Below, piece after piece: positions 34,248 through 42,232 of a stretch of 64,000 nucleotides of DNA (positions are counted from its first letter, which is position 1; each line of letters starts with the position of its first letter). The stretch covers positions 1,302,001 through 1,366,000 of the forward strand of contig NZ_JANPVN010000001.1 of NCBI RefSeq assembly GCF_026157085.1. Reading direction: 5' to 3'. The position numbers and the translations under genes are program-made. The notes under the pieces were generated by a model. The model worked only from the letters and a program-made list of their open reading frames with translations. It ran no database searches and was not told the origin of the DNA. This stretch comes from Sphingomicrobium arenosum. Its GTDB lineage: Bacteria; Pseudomonadota; Alphaproteobacteria; Sphingomonadales; Sphingomonadaceae.

Positions 34248-34817
34248 ATGAACGAACAGACTTCCATCTCGGCGCCCGTCGTTAACGGGATCGACCTCGG
34301 CGTCGTCGGCGCGATCGCCGAGGCCGTCGTTGCCGATCCGGCAGCCGCCGAGGCCCGATTTGCCGTCACGACCGAGTGGCGCGGCCAGTGCCGATCGATC
34401 AGCCGCACCCGCTCGATGAGCATCGGCGGTCAGCAGATCGAACGTCGCCACGCGATTGCGGCGGACGAACCGCATGAGATGCTCGGCGGGGACGAGGCGC
34501 CCAACCCGCAGGAACTTTTGCTCGCCGCGCTCAACGCCTGCATCCTCGTGGGGTTCGTGACGGCCGCCGCCGCCGAAGGCATCACCTTGTCGCATCTGTC
34601 GGTGGATAGCGAAGGCGCGCTCGACCTGCGCGGTTTCCTCGATCCCGAGAGCGGCATCGCTCCGGGGGTCGACAAGCTGGTCACTCGCGTGAGCATCGAC
34701 GGCAACGGTACCGACGCGCAATTCGAGGCAATTCTCGATCATGTTCGCAAGGTCTCGCCCAACCACTTCCACCTGACCCGTCCCATCCCGGTGGAATGCA
34801 GCGTCGCGCGCGGCTGA
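34248..34817 (+). CDS. OsmC family protein
   Basis: A 189-residue OsmC/Ohr-fold protein with NPQELLLAALNACILVGF (C98), the usual peroxidatic-cysteine helix, and a second cysteine near the end (C184, VECSV). Such proteins reduce organic hydroperoxides or are of unknown redox function. AAAGGAG is nine bases upstream of the ATG. It is divergent from the AraC regulator and followed by a hairpin and the UrcA gene. Confidence 0.88.
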   Translation: MNEQTSISAPVVNGIDLGVVGAIAEAVVADPAAAEARFAVTTEWRGQCRSISRTRSMSIGGQQIERRHAIAADEPHEMLGGDEAPNPQELLLAALNACILVGFVTAAAAEGITLSHLSVDSEGALDLRGFLDPESGIAPGVDKLVTRVSIDGNGTDAQFEAILDHVRKVSPNHFHLTRPIPVECSVARG

Positions 34818-34837
34818 TCCACTCCGGCATGCGCCCC

Positions 34838-34864
34838 GGGCCGGACGAACGCTCCGTCCGGCCC
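34838..34864 (+). terminator. Hairpin after the OsmC gene
   Basis: A perfect 9-bp stem (GGGCCGGAC/GTCCGGCCC) with a 9-base loop, but followed only by ACCCCCTTT; it could be a weak terminator or an intercistronic processing hairpin. Confidence 0.5.
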
Positions 34865-34892
34865 ACCCCCTTTCGAACATGGGAGAAGACCT

Positions 34893-35186
34893 ATGATGAA
34901 CATGACCCTCATCGCGCTCGCGATTGGCGCGGAGCTCATTCCCGCCGCCGACCCCGTCGAACCAGCGCCGATCGTGACCGACGTCGTCGTTTCGGCAGTC
35001 GGCCTGGACCTGTCGACCCAAGAGGACCGCGATGCGTTGATCGACCGGGTGCTGGCAGAAGCGAGAAAAGTCTGCGGAGTCCATGATGCCGCCGCGACGC
35101 CTTGCCATGTCGACGTCGAGGTTCTCGACGCGAGCCCGACACCGGCCCTGAGGCAAATTTTTCGAGACTATCGCGCCGGTCGCTGA
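34893..35186 (+). CDS. UrcA family protein
   Basis: A 97-residue exported protein: signal peptide (about 1-19), then the UrcA pattern VVVSAVGLDLSTQEDRDALIDRVLAEARKVCG with a cysteine and a second Cys near position 72. UrcA-family proteins are small periplasmic proteins typical of sphingomonads and caulobacters; function unknown. GGGAGAAG precedes the ATG. The SRPBCC pseudogene begins 31 bases later. Confidence 0.8.
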   Translation: MMNMTLIALAIGAELIPAADPVEPAPIVTDVVVSAVGLDLSTQEDRDALIDRVLAEARKVCGVHDAAATPCHVDVEVLDASPTPALRQIFRDYRAGR

Positions 35187-35217
35187 ATGACCTGGCCTGC
35201 CTTCGAGGAGCCATCCC

Positions 35218-35649
35218 ATGCAGAAAACACATCGCTACGGCTTTACCCTGCATTTTCCGCCTGCCGAGGCCTTCGCCTTGTTCACGGCGGAAGGCGAGCG
35301 CGATTGGGTCGACGGTTGAAGTCCGACCTTTCTCCACGCCGCCGTCCCCGAAACCACTGCGCGAGGCACCGTCTGGGAAACCGGCGAGGGAGATGGGCGC
35401 ACGCTGTGGATGTGCATCGACTGGGATCCGCCCCGGCGTGTCCGCTATGCCCGCGTAATGCCCGCCGCTCGCTTCGATATCGTCGAGGTCGAGCTCGAAC
35501 AGAAGGGACAGCGAAGCCTCGTCACGGTCGCTTATACGTTCACGCCGCTGACCGACGATGCCCGAGCCGAGGTCGGGGCCATCGACGCAGCGACCTTCGC
35601 GGCGATGATCGGCGAATGGCCCAAGCTGATCGCGGCGGCTCGCGGCTAG
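35218..35649 (+). pseudogene. SRPBCC domain gene with one in-frame TGA (codon 34)
   Basis: One continuous frame from ATG 35218 to TAG 35649 would give a 143-residue SRPBCC/START-fold protein (QKTHRYGFTLHFPPAEAFAL, RDWVDG, then GTVWETGEGDGRTLWMCIDW and VAYTFTPLTDDA). The TGA at 35317-35319 sits exactly where the motif wants Trp (VDGW-SPTFL), a TGG to TGA change. No frameshift or other damage is seen. GAGGAG precedes the ATG. An internal ATG at 35410 could yield only a fragment. Either a recent pseudogene or a sequencing error; TGA is used as a normal stop elsewhere here. Confidence 0.8.
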
Positions 35650-35670
35650 CGCGCCTTGGTGACGGTCCCC

Positions 35671-36369
35671 TCACCTCCCCTTGTCCATGCGCTGCAAAAA
35701 TTGCAGCGCCTGCGAGGTGGTGAGTTTGTGGGTGGGGTCGGGGCTTGGCGCGCCCGGCGCCGCGCGGCGGGTGTCGGGGTCGAAGGTCTGGAGGGCGCGT
35801 TCGGCGATCAGGTCTTCGACGACCTGCCGGGCGCGGGCCTGCGCCTCGTCGAAGCGGCGGGCGAAATCGGGGTCGGTCTTGCGGCGGCGGTGGATGCTGC
35901 TCGCGGCGATGGCGATGCTGTCGGCGGCAAGGCGGACGTTGCCGGTGCAGGCGAGTGCGGCGAGGAAATCGGCTTCTCGCGCGGGCGTGAGGCTGCCGGG
36001 TGGGGCGCGGCGGATCTGGGCGCGGCGGGTGCCGCGAGCGGGGAGGTAGCGCAGCGGGGGTGGTTCGGGGGTGTCGGATTGTTCGACAACACGCCCCTCT
36101 CCAAGCTTCGCTAGCCTGGCGGCAAGCTTCGCTGTCCTCTCCCCCGGATGGGGAGAGGAATATTTGTGGAAGGCCGCCAGGGCGGCGGTGCAGCGGGCGG
36201 CGAAGGCGGGGTTGCGGGCGCGCAGCTTGTACAAGCCCGCCTTGGGACGGTGGATGGTGGCGGCGGCGAGCGCGACATTGCCGGTGAGCGCGAGGGCGCG
36301 CAGGAAGGCGGCGAGCTCGGCCGCGCGATAGGGCTCGCGGCGGGGGGCGGCTGTAGGATCGCGTCTCAT
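35671..36369 (-). CDS. Protein with two tandem HTH units, terminase small-subunit-like
   Basis: A 232-residue, Arg/Ala-rich protein. Two related segments are spaced about 110 residues apart: AELAAFLRALALTGNVALAAATIHRPKAGLYKLRARNPAFAARC and EADFLAALACTGNVRLAADSIAIAASSIHRRRKTDPDFARRF. Both read F L x A L A x T G N V x L A A and then a helix-turn-helix-like end, as in proteins annotated terminase small subunit-like in sphingomonads. The linker between them is encoded by a repeat element (36103-36158). No phage gene adjoins. The start is uncertain; an ATG four codons upstream is possible. Confidence 0.6.
   Translation of the reverse strand: MRRDPTAAPRREPYRAAELAAFLRALALTGNVALAAATIHRPKAGLYKLRARNPAFAARCTAALAAFHKYSSPHPGERTAKLAARLAKLGEGRVVEQSDTPEPPPLRYLPARGTRRAQIRRAPPGSLTPAREADFLAALACTGNVRLAADSIAIAASSIHRRRKTDPDFARRFDEAQARARQVVEDLIAERALQTFDPDTRRAAPGAPSPDPTHKLTTSQALQFLQRMDKGR
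36103..36158. repeat. Repeat element with hairpin inside the HTH gene
   Basis: Two direct copies of AAGCTTCGCT (36103-36112, 36124-36133) are followed by a perfect 9-bp hairpin, CCTCTCCCC/GGGGAGAGG with loop CGGAT. Such CTCTCC/AAGCTTCGCT blocks look like intergenic repeats, here read in frame as the linker RTAKLAARLAKLGEG. Confidence 0.6.
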
Positions 36370-36681
36370 GCTCGATTGCATCAGTCGAAATCCTATTTGG
36401 CAAGGGCGGCGGGCCGGGTCGCCAGCAAGGCGCATGCACGGCGCCCTGTGGCCGCCGTGCATCGGATTTGGCGATGGGGCGGAAAAAGCGCGCGGCCGGG
36501 CGGGGACGGCGGTGGAGCGCGCGCGGCGGGAAAGCGCCATTTCAAAGCGTATATCGCCAAAATCGATCAGAGGTCGGCGCATTATTCATTATCTCTCAGT
36601 TAAATTTGCGCATAATCGGCGCCGACACCGACTCCGTACGCAAAATCGGAGCGGCCTCTTTTTCCTTGGGGTTGCTTTGAC
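36370..36681. other. 312-bp divergent region
   Basis: The region between the HTH gene and the glycosyltransferase gene. Its G+C-rich part (36370-36550) shows no gene. An A+T-rich stretch at 36580-36615 is the likely promoter area. A TCGGCGCCGA palindrome (about 36617-36626) and a short CTCCG/CGGAG hairpin followed by CTTTTTCC lie just upstream of the glycosyltransferase start. Confidence 0.4.
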
Positions 36682-38052
36682 ATGCGTTACGAGCCCGCCG
36701 ACCAGTTCGACGATATGCCGCCGGTGCGGCGACGGTTTTATGTCGGGGTGCGCTCCAAATTTCTGATCGCGCTGGCGGCGGCCTTTACCTGGATGGGGCT
36801 GTCTATCTGGTTGGCGCAGCCGTGGATCCGCGACCTGGGGCAGCTGACGCATCCGGTGTTCGCCTGGGTGGCGATCGGCTTCATCGCCTTCGTGCCGGGC
36901 TTCATGAACGGCTTTCTGATCTTTTCGCTGCTGCTCGACAAAAGGCCGCCGCGCCGGGCGCTCAAGGAATATCCGGGGATCACCATCCTGATCGCCGCCT
37001 ATCAGGAGGAAAAGGCGATCCAGAACACGCTCGCCGCCTTTACCCGGTCGAAATATCCGGGGCCGGTCGAGGTGTTCGTGCTGAACGACGGGTCGCGCGA
37101 TCGCACGGCGCAGATCGCGCGCGACTATATCGAGCGCACGGCGTGGCGGCCCAATTTCGACGTGCGGCTGATCGACTTTGCCGACAATCGTGGCAAGAGC
37201 CATGTGCTCAACGACGGGCTGGCGATGGCGAGCCACGAGCTGATCATCACGCTGGATGGCGACTGCACGCTGCGCGAAGGGAGTTTGCGCGCGATCGTCG
37301 AGCGGCTGGCGAGCGACCCGCCGTTGACGCAGGCGATCGCGGGTTGCGTGCTGGCGCGCAATCCGGGCGACAGCCTTCTCGCGGCGGCGCAGGAGTGGGA
37401 CTATTTCCACGGCATCGCGGCGGTCAAGCGGATGCAGAGCATGTATCACGGCACGCTGGTCGCGCAGGGGGCCTTCTCGCTCTACCGCAAGAAGGCGCTG
37501 CTGGCGGTGGGCGGCTGGCCCGAGACGGTGGGCGAGGATATCGTCGTCACCTGGGCGATGCTCGAGAAGGGCTGGCGCATTGGCTATGCCGAGGATGCGA
37601 TCGTCTTTACCGAAGTGCCGACGAGCCTCAAGCAGTTCGCCCTGCAGCGCAAGCGCTGGTCGCGGGGGCTGATCGAGGCGTTCGGGCGGCACAAGAAGCT
37701 GCTTTTCTCGACGCGGCTGACGGGGCTGTTCATCTGGTGGAACCTGACGTTCCTGCCCCTCGACCTCGTCTATACCTTCGTGTTCATTCCGGGGATCGTG
37801 GCGGCGCTGTTCGGCTATTATTGGATCGTCGGACCGCTGACGGTGGCGGTGCTGCCGCTGGCGATGCTGTGGAACGGGGTGATCTATCGCATCCAGAAGA
37901 AGATGTTCGAAGCGCAAGGGCTGCGCGTGACGCGCAACCGGCGCGGGTTCGTCTTCTATTGTTTCGCCTATACGCTGATCATGCAGCCCGTTTGCGTGTG
38001 GGGGTATGTCGCCGAGCTGCTCGGGCTCCGCAAGAAATGGGATACGCGCTAG
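36682..38052 (+). CDS. Processive family 2 glycosyltransferase (PgaC/hyaluronan-synthase-like)
   Basis: A 456-residue membrane GT2: two N-terminal helices (about 30-50 and 57-80), then a GT-A domain with ILIAAYQEEKAI, VFVLNDGSRDRTAQ, ITLDGDCTLREG, VAQGAFSLYRKKAL, the GED motif of GWPETVGEDIVVTW and the processivity motif QRKRW, then two to three C-terminal helices. It probably polymerises and secretes a beta-linked polysaccharide such as poly-N-acetylglucosamine. The stop overlaps the next gene, a predicted outer-membrane barrel. Confidence 0.9.
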   Translation: MRYEPADQFDDMPPVRRRFYVGVRSKFLIALAAAFTWMGLSIWLAQPWIRDLGQLTHPVFAWVAIGFIAFVPGFMNGFLIFSLLLDKRPPRRALKEYPGITILIAAYQEEKAIQNTLAAFTRSKYPGPVEVFVLNDGSRDRTAQIARDYIERTAWRPNFDVRLIDFADNRGKSHVLNDGLAMASHELIITLDGDCTLREGSLRAIVERLASDPPLTQAIAGCVLARNPGDSLLAAAQEWDYFHGIAAVKRMQSMYHGTLVAQGAFSLYRKKALLAVGGWPETVGEDIVVTWAMLEKGWRIGYAEDAIVFTEVPTSLKQFALQRKRWSRGLIEAFGRHKKLLFSTRLTGLFIWWNLTFLPLDLVYTFVFIPGIVAALFGYYWIVGPLTVAVLPLAMLWNGVIYRIQKKMFEAQGLRVTRNRRGFVFYCFAYTLIMQPVCVWGYVAELLGLRKKWDTR

Positions 38053-38957
38053 TGAAGATGCTGTTTGCCGCCGGAGCGGCGCTCGTCGCCGTCGTGCCGG
38101 CCGCTGCGATGGCGCAAGAGGCGCGGCCTGCCGTGGGGGCCAATCTGTTCGCCTCGAGCGATGCGGACGGGACCGAGATCACCAAACTGTCGTTCGACTT
38201 CGACCTCGCGCGCCTTGGCCGCGAGAAGGTCACCGGATTTCGTTTGGAACGCGCCCGCCTTGCCCCGGCCGGCGGGCAAGCGGAGGTGGTCACGCGTGGC
38301 TATCTCCGCCTCACCAGACCGCTGGGGGACCGGTGGAGCGTCGATACGACGGTGGGCAGTGATGGCAACACGATCCTGGGATCGGCGGCGCTGGTGCACG
38401 AGGGGGAATGGCGCAAGGAATTCTTCCTCGAGCGCGACGTGATCGAGACGCCGCAGGGCCTCGCGCTCGACCTGACGAGCACCTATGGCGGGGCGGCGGT
38501 GGACGTGCCCCTGGGCGCGCGCGCTCAGTTGACGCTGCTCGGCGGGGTGCAGGATTTCACGGGCGACAATGTGCGGCTCCATGCGCGGGCCAATGCGATT
38601 TACGTGGTGGCGCCCGATCAGGGGCTGAGCGTGCAGCTGCGCGCGCGCACGTTCCACGACAGCGTGCCGCGTGAATATGACTATTACGCGCCGGGTGACT
38701 ATGTGCAGCTGTTGCCGGTGGTGCAGGTGCAGCGGTTTACCGGAGGCTGGCGCTATCGGCTTGCGGGCGGCTGGGGCGCCCAGAAGGAGACGGGCGGCGA
38801 CTGGCGCGACAGCCGGTTCGCCGAGGCGCGGGTGACGAGCCCGGCGTTCGGGCGCGTCAGCCTGGAAGCGCAGGCGCTGTACAGCGAGGTGCCGACGATC
38901 CTCGGGCAGGGCTATCGCTACGGACAGTTGAGCGTGTCGGCGCGCACCTTGCTGTAA
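38052..38957 (+). CDS. Predicted outer-membrane beta-barrel protein coupled to the glycosyltransferase
   Basis: A 301-residue protein with a signal peptide (about 1-24, AAAMAQ-EARP) followed by many short amphipathic strands with Tyr/Arg/Gly-rich turns (GGWRYRLAGGWGAQKETGG, RYGQLSVSARTLL at the end). This is an outer-membrane-barrel look without a named family. The GTG start overlaps the TAG stop of the glycosyltransferase (TAGTG); an ATG two codons in is an alternative. The pairing suggests export or tuning of the polysaccharide, an inference. A longer frame upstream is only the glycosyltransferase in another frame. Confidence 0.75.
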   Translation: MKMLFAAGAALVAVVPAAAMAQEARPAVGANLFASSDADGTEITKLSFDFDLARLGREKVTGFRLERARLAPAGGQAEVVTRGYLRLTRPLGDRWSVDTTVGSDGNTILGSAALVHEGEWRKEFFLERDVIETPQGLALDLTSTYGGAAVDVPLGARAQLTLLGGVQDFTGDNVRLHARANAIYVVAPDQGLSVQLRARTFHDSVPREYDYYAPGDYVQLLPVVQVQRFTGGWRYRLAGGWGAQKETGGDWRDSRFAEARVTSPAFGRVSLEAQALYSEVPTILGQGYRYGQLSVSARTLL

Positions 38958-38968
38958 GGTCAGGGGCG

Positions 38969-40123
38969 CTAGGCCCTGGTGTCCGCGCCGAAGGTTTCAT
39001 CGACGATGCGTGCGGCAAGCCCGGTCTCGCCCTCGCCTTCGCTGCCCGCGCCCAGTTCCTCGATCGGCACGTCGAGCGTGTAGGTGAAATGCGCCGCATC
39101 GACCGTGCGCTCGGCGGTGCCGCGCAACATGGTCGGCACGACGCGGGTCAGAAGCTTGGTGCCAAAGCCGACCCGGTCGCTGGAGAAGGGGGCGGCGCCC
39201 GTGGCGGGGTCGAAGGTTTCCACCCAGATAAGGCGGAAGCGGCCGTCCTCGACGGTCCAGCCGACGAGGATCGCTGCCTCGTCGTGATCGAGCCCGCCAT
39301 ATTTCTGCGCATTGGTGGCCAGTTCATGGAGGGCCAGCGAGATCTGTTGCGCCGCTTCGGAGCCGACGCGCACGAGCGGCCCCTCGATCCGCACGCGATC
39401 GCCATGCACGTTGAGCAAGGGATCGAGTTGGCGCCGAACGATGGTCTCGATGCCCTGGCTGGTCTTGTCATCGCCGCGCATGACCGAGCTGGTCGCGCCG
39501 GCCAGCGCGTCGATGCGACCCGCGAAGGTTTCGACATAGTCATCGATGTTCCTGGCATCGCGCGCACTCTGGCGGGCGAGGGAGGAGACGACGGCGAGCA
39601 GGTTGTTCGAGCGGTGCACCGCCTCGCGGGTGAGAATGGCGAGCCGGGCATTGGCATCGGACAGTTCGGCGGTGCGCGCGGCGACCTTGGCTTCGAGCGC
39701 GTCGCGGGCCTCGATGAGTTCCTCGTTGGCGCGGCGCAGATCGCCGGGGCTCGGCAGCGCGACAAGCGCGGGGATCATCCTGAACAGCAGGATTGCGGTA
39801 ATGGTCGAGACGATGCCGGTGGCGAGCTTTAGGACGCCGACATAGGGATAGATGGGCACCCACAGGGTGACGATGCCGAACAGATGGGTGAAGCCGCACA
39901 AGAGGATGAAGCTGGCGAACAGCATGACGATGCCGCGGTGGGGCACGTCGGTGCGGCGTTTCAGCACCATGAGCAACGCGATCGGGATGGCCATGTAGGA
40001 GGCGAAGATGAGCGCATCCGAGCCCGCCCAGAGGAAGACGAGCCATGGCTGCCACAACAGGCACATGCCGTGGGGCATATAATCGGCCACCGTCACGGCA
40101 TGGCGCATCAGCTCGTCGGTCAT
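38969..40123 (-). CDS. HWE/HisKA_2 histidine kinase with ethylene-receptor-like membrane domain
   Basis: A 384-residue sensor kinase. An N-terminal three-helix domain (about 18-120) opens MPHGMCLLWQP and carries SDALI (D36), AIP (I46, P47) and LLCGFTH (C76, H80). These are the ethylene/Cu(I)-site residues of plant ETR1 (D25, I35, P36, C65, H69), all at the same +11 offset. A coiled linker follows. The HWE/HisKA_2-type H-box is AVHRSNNLLAVVSSLARQ (H170) and the N-box LHELATNAQKYG. No response regulator is adjacent. Start at the ATG eight codons into the frame. Confidence 0.9.
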   Translation of the reverse strand: MTDELMRHAVTVADYMPHGMCLLWQPWLVFLWAGSDALIFASYMAIPIALLMVLKRRTDVPHRGIVMLFASFILLCGFTHLFGIVTLWVPIYPYVGVLKLATGIVSTITAILLFRMIPALVALPSPGDLRRANEELIEARDALEAKVAARTAELSDANARLAILTREAVHRSNNLLAVVSSLARQSARDARNIDDYVETFAGRIDALAGATSSVMRGDDKTSQGIETIVRRQLDPLLNVHGDRVRIEGPLVRVGSEAAQQISLALHELATNAQKYGGLDHDEAAILVGWTVEDGRFRLIWVETFDPATGAAPFSSDRVGFGTKLLTRVVPTMLRGTAERTVDAAHFTYTLDVPIEELGAGSEGEGETGLAARIVDETFGADTRA

Positions 40124-40242
40124 TCCATCGTTTCCCTCTCGCAACAAGTTGCCGTTCTAGGGTCGCCCTCGATGGTCGTCCACATTTAAATCGTTCGAAA
40201 AAGGGGACTTTCCGTCGCGCCGCGGCGTTTGACGGCACGAAA

Positions 40243-40272
40243 AAAGGGGCCGGACAGGCGTCCGACCCCCTT
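40243..40272 (-). terminator. Terminator after the PA2169-family gene
   Basis: AAGGGG-c-CGGAC and GTCCG-a-CCCC arms around AGGC; on the minus strand it is followed by TTTTTT. Confidence 0.88.
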
Positions 40273-40297
40273 GTTCGACATCATGCGACGACGCGGT

Positions 40298-40723
40298 CTA
40301 GTCGTACTGCTTTTCGAGCATGTCGGCGAGACGTTCGCCTTCCTTGACCTCGCGGTAGGCGGCCTCGATGATCGGGCGACAGTCAATGTCGAGATCGTCC
40401 ATCTTGAGCGCTTCCTCGAACTTGGCGGCGAGATAGTCCTCGCCCTCCTCGACGCGTTCGGTCGCGGCTTCGTCGCCATTTTCAAACAGGTTGGTCACCT
40501 CGACCCACAGCTGGTGCATCTTGCCCGCGGCGGTGCCCTTGGTCACGAGCGGTTCGCCGCGACGCTCGAGCTCGGCATTCATTCGCGTGACCAACGCTTC
40601 GCGCTTGGTCGCCTGCTCGGTCAGGATTGCCTTGAGGGCGGGGCTGTTGGCCTTGTCGGCGGCGCGGCGATAGCCTTCGACCGAATCGAACGTGGTGTCG
40701 GTGAGGGTCTTCAAAATGGACAT
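40298..40723 (-). CDS. PA2169 family four-helix-bundle protein (DUF2383)
   Basis: A 141-residue, all-helical, charged protein: LKTLTDTTFDSVEGYRRAADKA, ATKREALVTRMNAELERRG, HQLWVEVTNLFENGDEAATERVEEGEDYLAAKFEEAL and a final amphipathic helix. This is the ferritin-like four-helix-bundle DUF2383 pattern, linked to stress in other bacteria but functionally undefined. AAGGAG lies upstream of the ATG; monocistronic with its own terminator. Confidence 0.9.
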   Translation of the reverse strand: MSILKTLTDTTFDSVEGYRRAADKANSPALKAILTEQATKREALVTRMNAELERRGEPLVTKGTAAGKMHQLWVEVTNLFENGDEAATERVEEGEDYLAAKFEEALKMDDLDIDCRPIIEAAYREVKEGERLADMLEKQYD

Positions 40724-40818
40724 GGGGTACTCCTTCACGATAATGGATACGCCCCTTCAACGAACGAGCCCCCCCATCCTGTCCCGCGTTCGGCGCGGCG
40801 GCCATTCGTTCTGGCGCG

Positions 40819-40847
40819 TTGCAAGGGCGCGTCTTTTGCGCTAGGGG
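40819..40847 (+). promoter_or_regulatory. Candidate promoter for rplK-rplA
   Basis: TTGCAA (40819-40824), a 17-base spacer and TAGGGG (40842-40847), about 120 bases upstream of rplK. A GGGTCGCC/GGCGACCC hairpin (near 40888-40906) lies in the leader. Confidence 0.4.
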
Positions 40848-40965
40848 CGCGGCTGTTCATCCATTGGATTCGGACATTTCGCGCGGGAGGGTCGCCTCGG
40901 CGACCCGCTTGTACCGCTTAACATGAGTGCCTCCGGGCACGACAGTGTGAAAGGAACTCTTTGCC

Positions 40966-41397
40966 ATGGCGAAGAAGATTTCGGGCTATATCAAGCTCCA
41001 GGTGCCTGCGGGCGTCGCCAACCCCTCCCCGCCGATCGGCCCCGCGCTCGGTCAGCGCGGTGTCAACATCATGGAATTCTGCAAGGCCTTCAACGCCGCC
41101 ACGCAGGACATGGAAAAGAACATGCCGATCCCGACGACCATCACGGTCTATGCGGATCGCAGCTTCAGCTTCACCATGAAGACCCCGCCCGCCAGCTTCC
41201 TCCTGAAGCGCGCCGCCAAGCTCAAGTCGGGTTCGAAGGAACCGGGCAAGGTCTCGGCCGGCACGATCAAGCGCAGCGACGTTGCCAAGATCGCGGAAAC
41301 CAAGATGGCCGACCTCAATGCCAATGACATCGAGGCCGCCACGAAGATCATCGAAGGCTCGGCGCGCGCCATGGGCCTCGAAGTGGTGGAGGGTTAA
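40966..41397 (+). CDS. rplK: 50S ribosomal protein L11
   Basis: A 143-residue L11 with [35 protein letters not shown] and the C-terminal rRNA-binding domain ([37 protein letters not shown]). It binds the GTPase-associated region of 23S rRNA. AAGGA precedes the ATG, and rplA follows two bases after the stop. It does not follow nusG here, being about 8.6 kb downstream. Confidence 0.98.
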   Translation: MAKKISGYIKLQVPAGVANPSPPIGPALGQRGVNIMEFCKAFNAATQDMEKNMPIPTTITVYADRSFSFTMKTPPASFLLKRAAKLKSGSKEPGKVSAGTIKRSDVAKIAETKMADLNANDIEAATKIIEGSARAMGLEVVEG

Positions 41398-41399
41398 TC

Positions 41400-42098
41400 A
41401 TGGCCAAGCTGACCAAGAAGCAGAAGTCGCTCCTCGACAAGGTCGATTCGGAAAAGCTGTACGGCGTCGATGAAGCCATCAAGCTGGTCAAGGAACTGGC
41501 GACCTCGAAGTTCGACGAGACCGTCGAGATCGCGATGAACCTCGGTGTCGACCCGCGTCACGCCGACCAGATGGTCCGCGGCGTCGTCGCCATGCCCAGC
41601 GGCACCGGCAAGACCTTGAAGGTCGCCGTGTTCGCCAAGGGCGACAAGGCCGACGCGGCCAAGGAAGCCGGCGCGGACGTCGTCGGTGCCGAAGACCTCA
41701 TGGAAGACATGCAGAACGGCAACCTCGACTATGACCGCGTCATCGCCACGCCGGACATGATGGGTGTCGTCGGTCGCCTCGGCAAGGTGCTGGGTCCCAA
41801 GGGCCTGATGCCGAACCCGAAGCTGGGCACGGTCACGCCGAACCCCGCCGAAGCGGTCAAGAACGCCAAGGCCGGCGAAGTCCAGTATCGCGCCGAGAAG
41901 AACGGCATCGTCCATGCCGGCATCGGCAAGGCGAGCTTCGCCGACAAGGACCTCAAGGCCAATTTCGATGCGTTCGTGAACGCGATCGTCAAGGCCAAGC
42001 CGTCGGGCGCCAAGGGCAAATATGTCCAGAAGGTCGCGCTGTCCTCGACCATGGGTCGCGGCGTGCGCATCGACACCGCCGAGGTCGAAGGCGCCTAA
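41400..42098 (+). CDS. rplA: 50S ribosomal protein L1
   Basis: A 232-residue L1: [57 protein letters not shown] and [27 protein letters not shown]. It forms the L1 stalk and in many bacteria represses translation of its own L11 operon. A hairpin terminator follows 46 bases downstream. Confidence 0.98.
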   Translation: MAKLTKKQKSLLDKVDSEKLYGVDEAIKLVKELATSKFDETVEIAMNLGVDPRHADQMVRGVVAMPSGTGKTLKVAVFAKGDKADAAKEAGADVVGAEDLMEDMQNGNLDYDRVIATPDMMGVVGRLGKVLGPKGLMPNPKLGTVTPNPAEAVKNAKAGEVQYRAEKNGIVHAGIGKASFADKDLKANFDAFVNAIVKAKPSGAKGKYVQKVALSSTMGRGVRIDTAEVEGA

Positions 42099-42143
42099 GC
42101 GCCGAGGATCTGGCACGAACGGTCCGCCGTTCGTCGAAAAGTG

Positions 42144-42176
42144 AAGCCGGTGGGGCGACCCGCCGGCTTTTCTTTT
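42144..42176 (+). terminator. Terminator after rplA
   Basis: AAGCCGG-tg-GG and CC-cg-CCGGCTT arms around GCGA, followed by TTTTCTTTT. Confidence 0.88.
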
Positions 42177-42232
42177 GCGCGCGAAGCTGCGAAGGCGGGA
42201 GCGGATTACAGGTGTAAGCGGGGGATGGTGCC

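Noticed and set aside
35317..35319. Selenocysteine or Trp recoding at the TGA in the SRPBCC gene
   Set aside because: No SECIS-like hairpin stands out just downstream, the family uses Trp here, and TGA is a normal stop in many genes of this window.
35671..36369. Prophage remnant suggested by the terminase-like HTH protein
   Set aside because: No integrase, capsid, tail or lysis gene is near; the neighbours are ordinary chromosomal genes.
36822..38051. N-terminal 410 codons of a 711-codon frame joining to the outer-membrane barrel gene
   Set aside because: This part is an out-of-frame reading of the GT2 gene; the real gene begins at the signal peptide at 38052.
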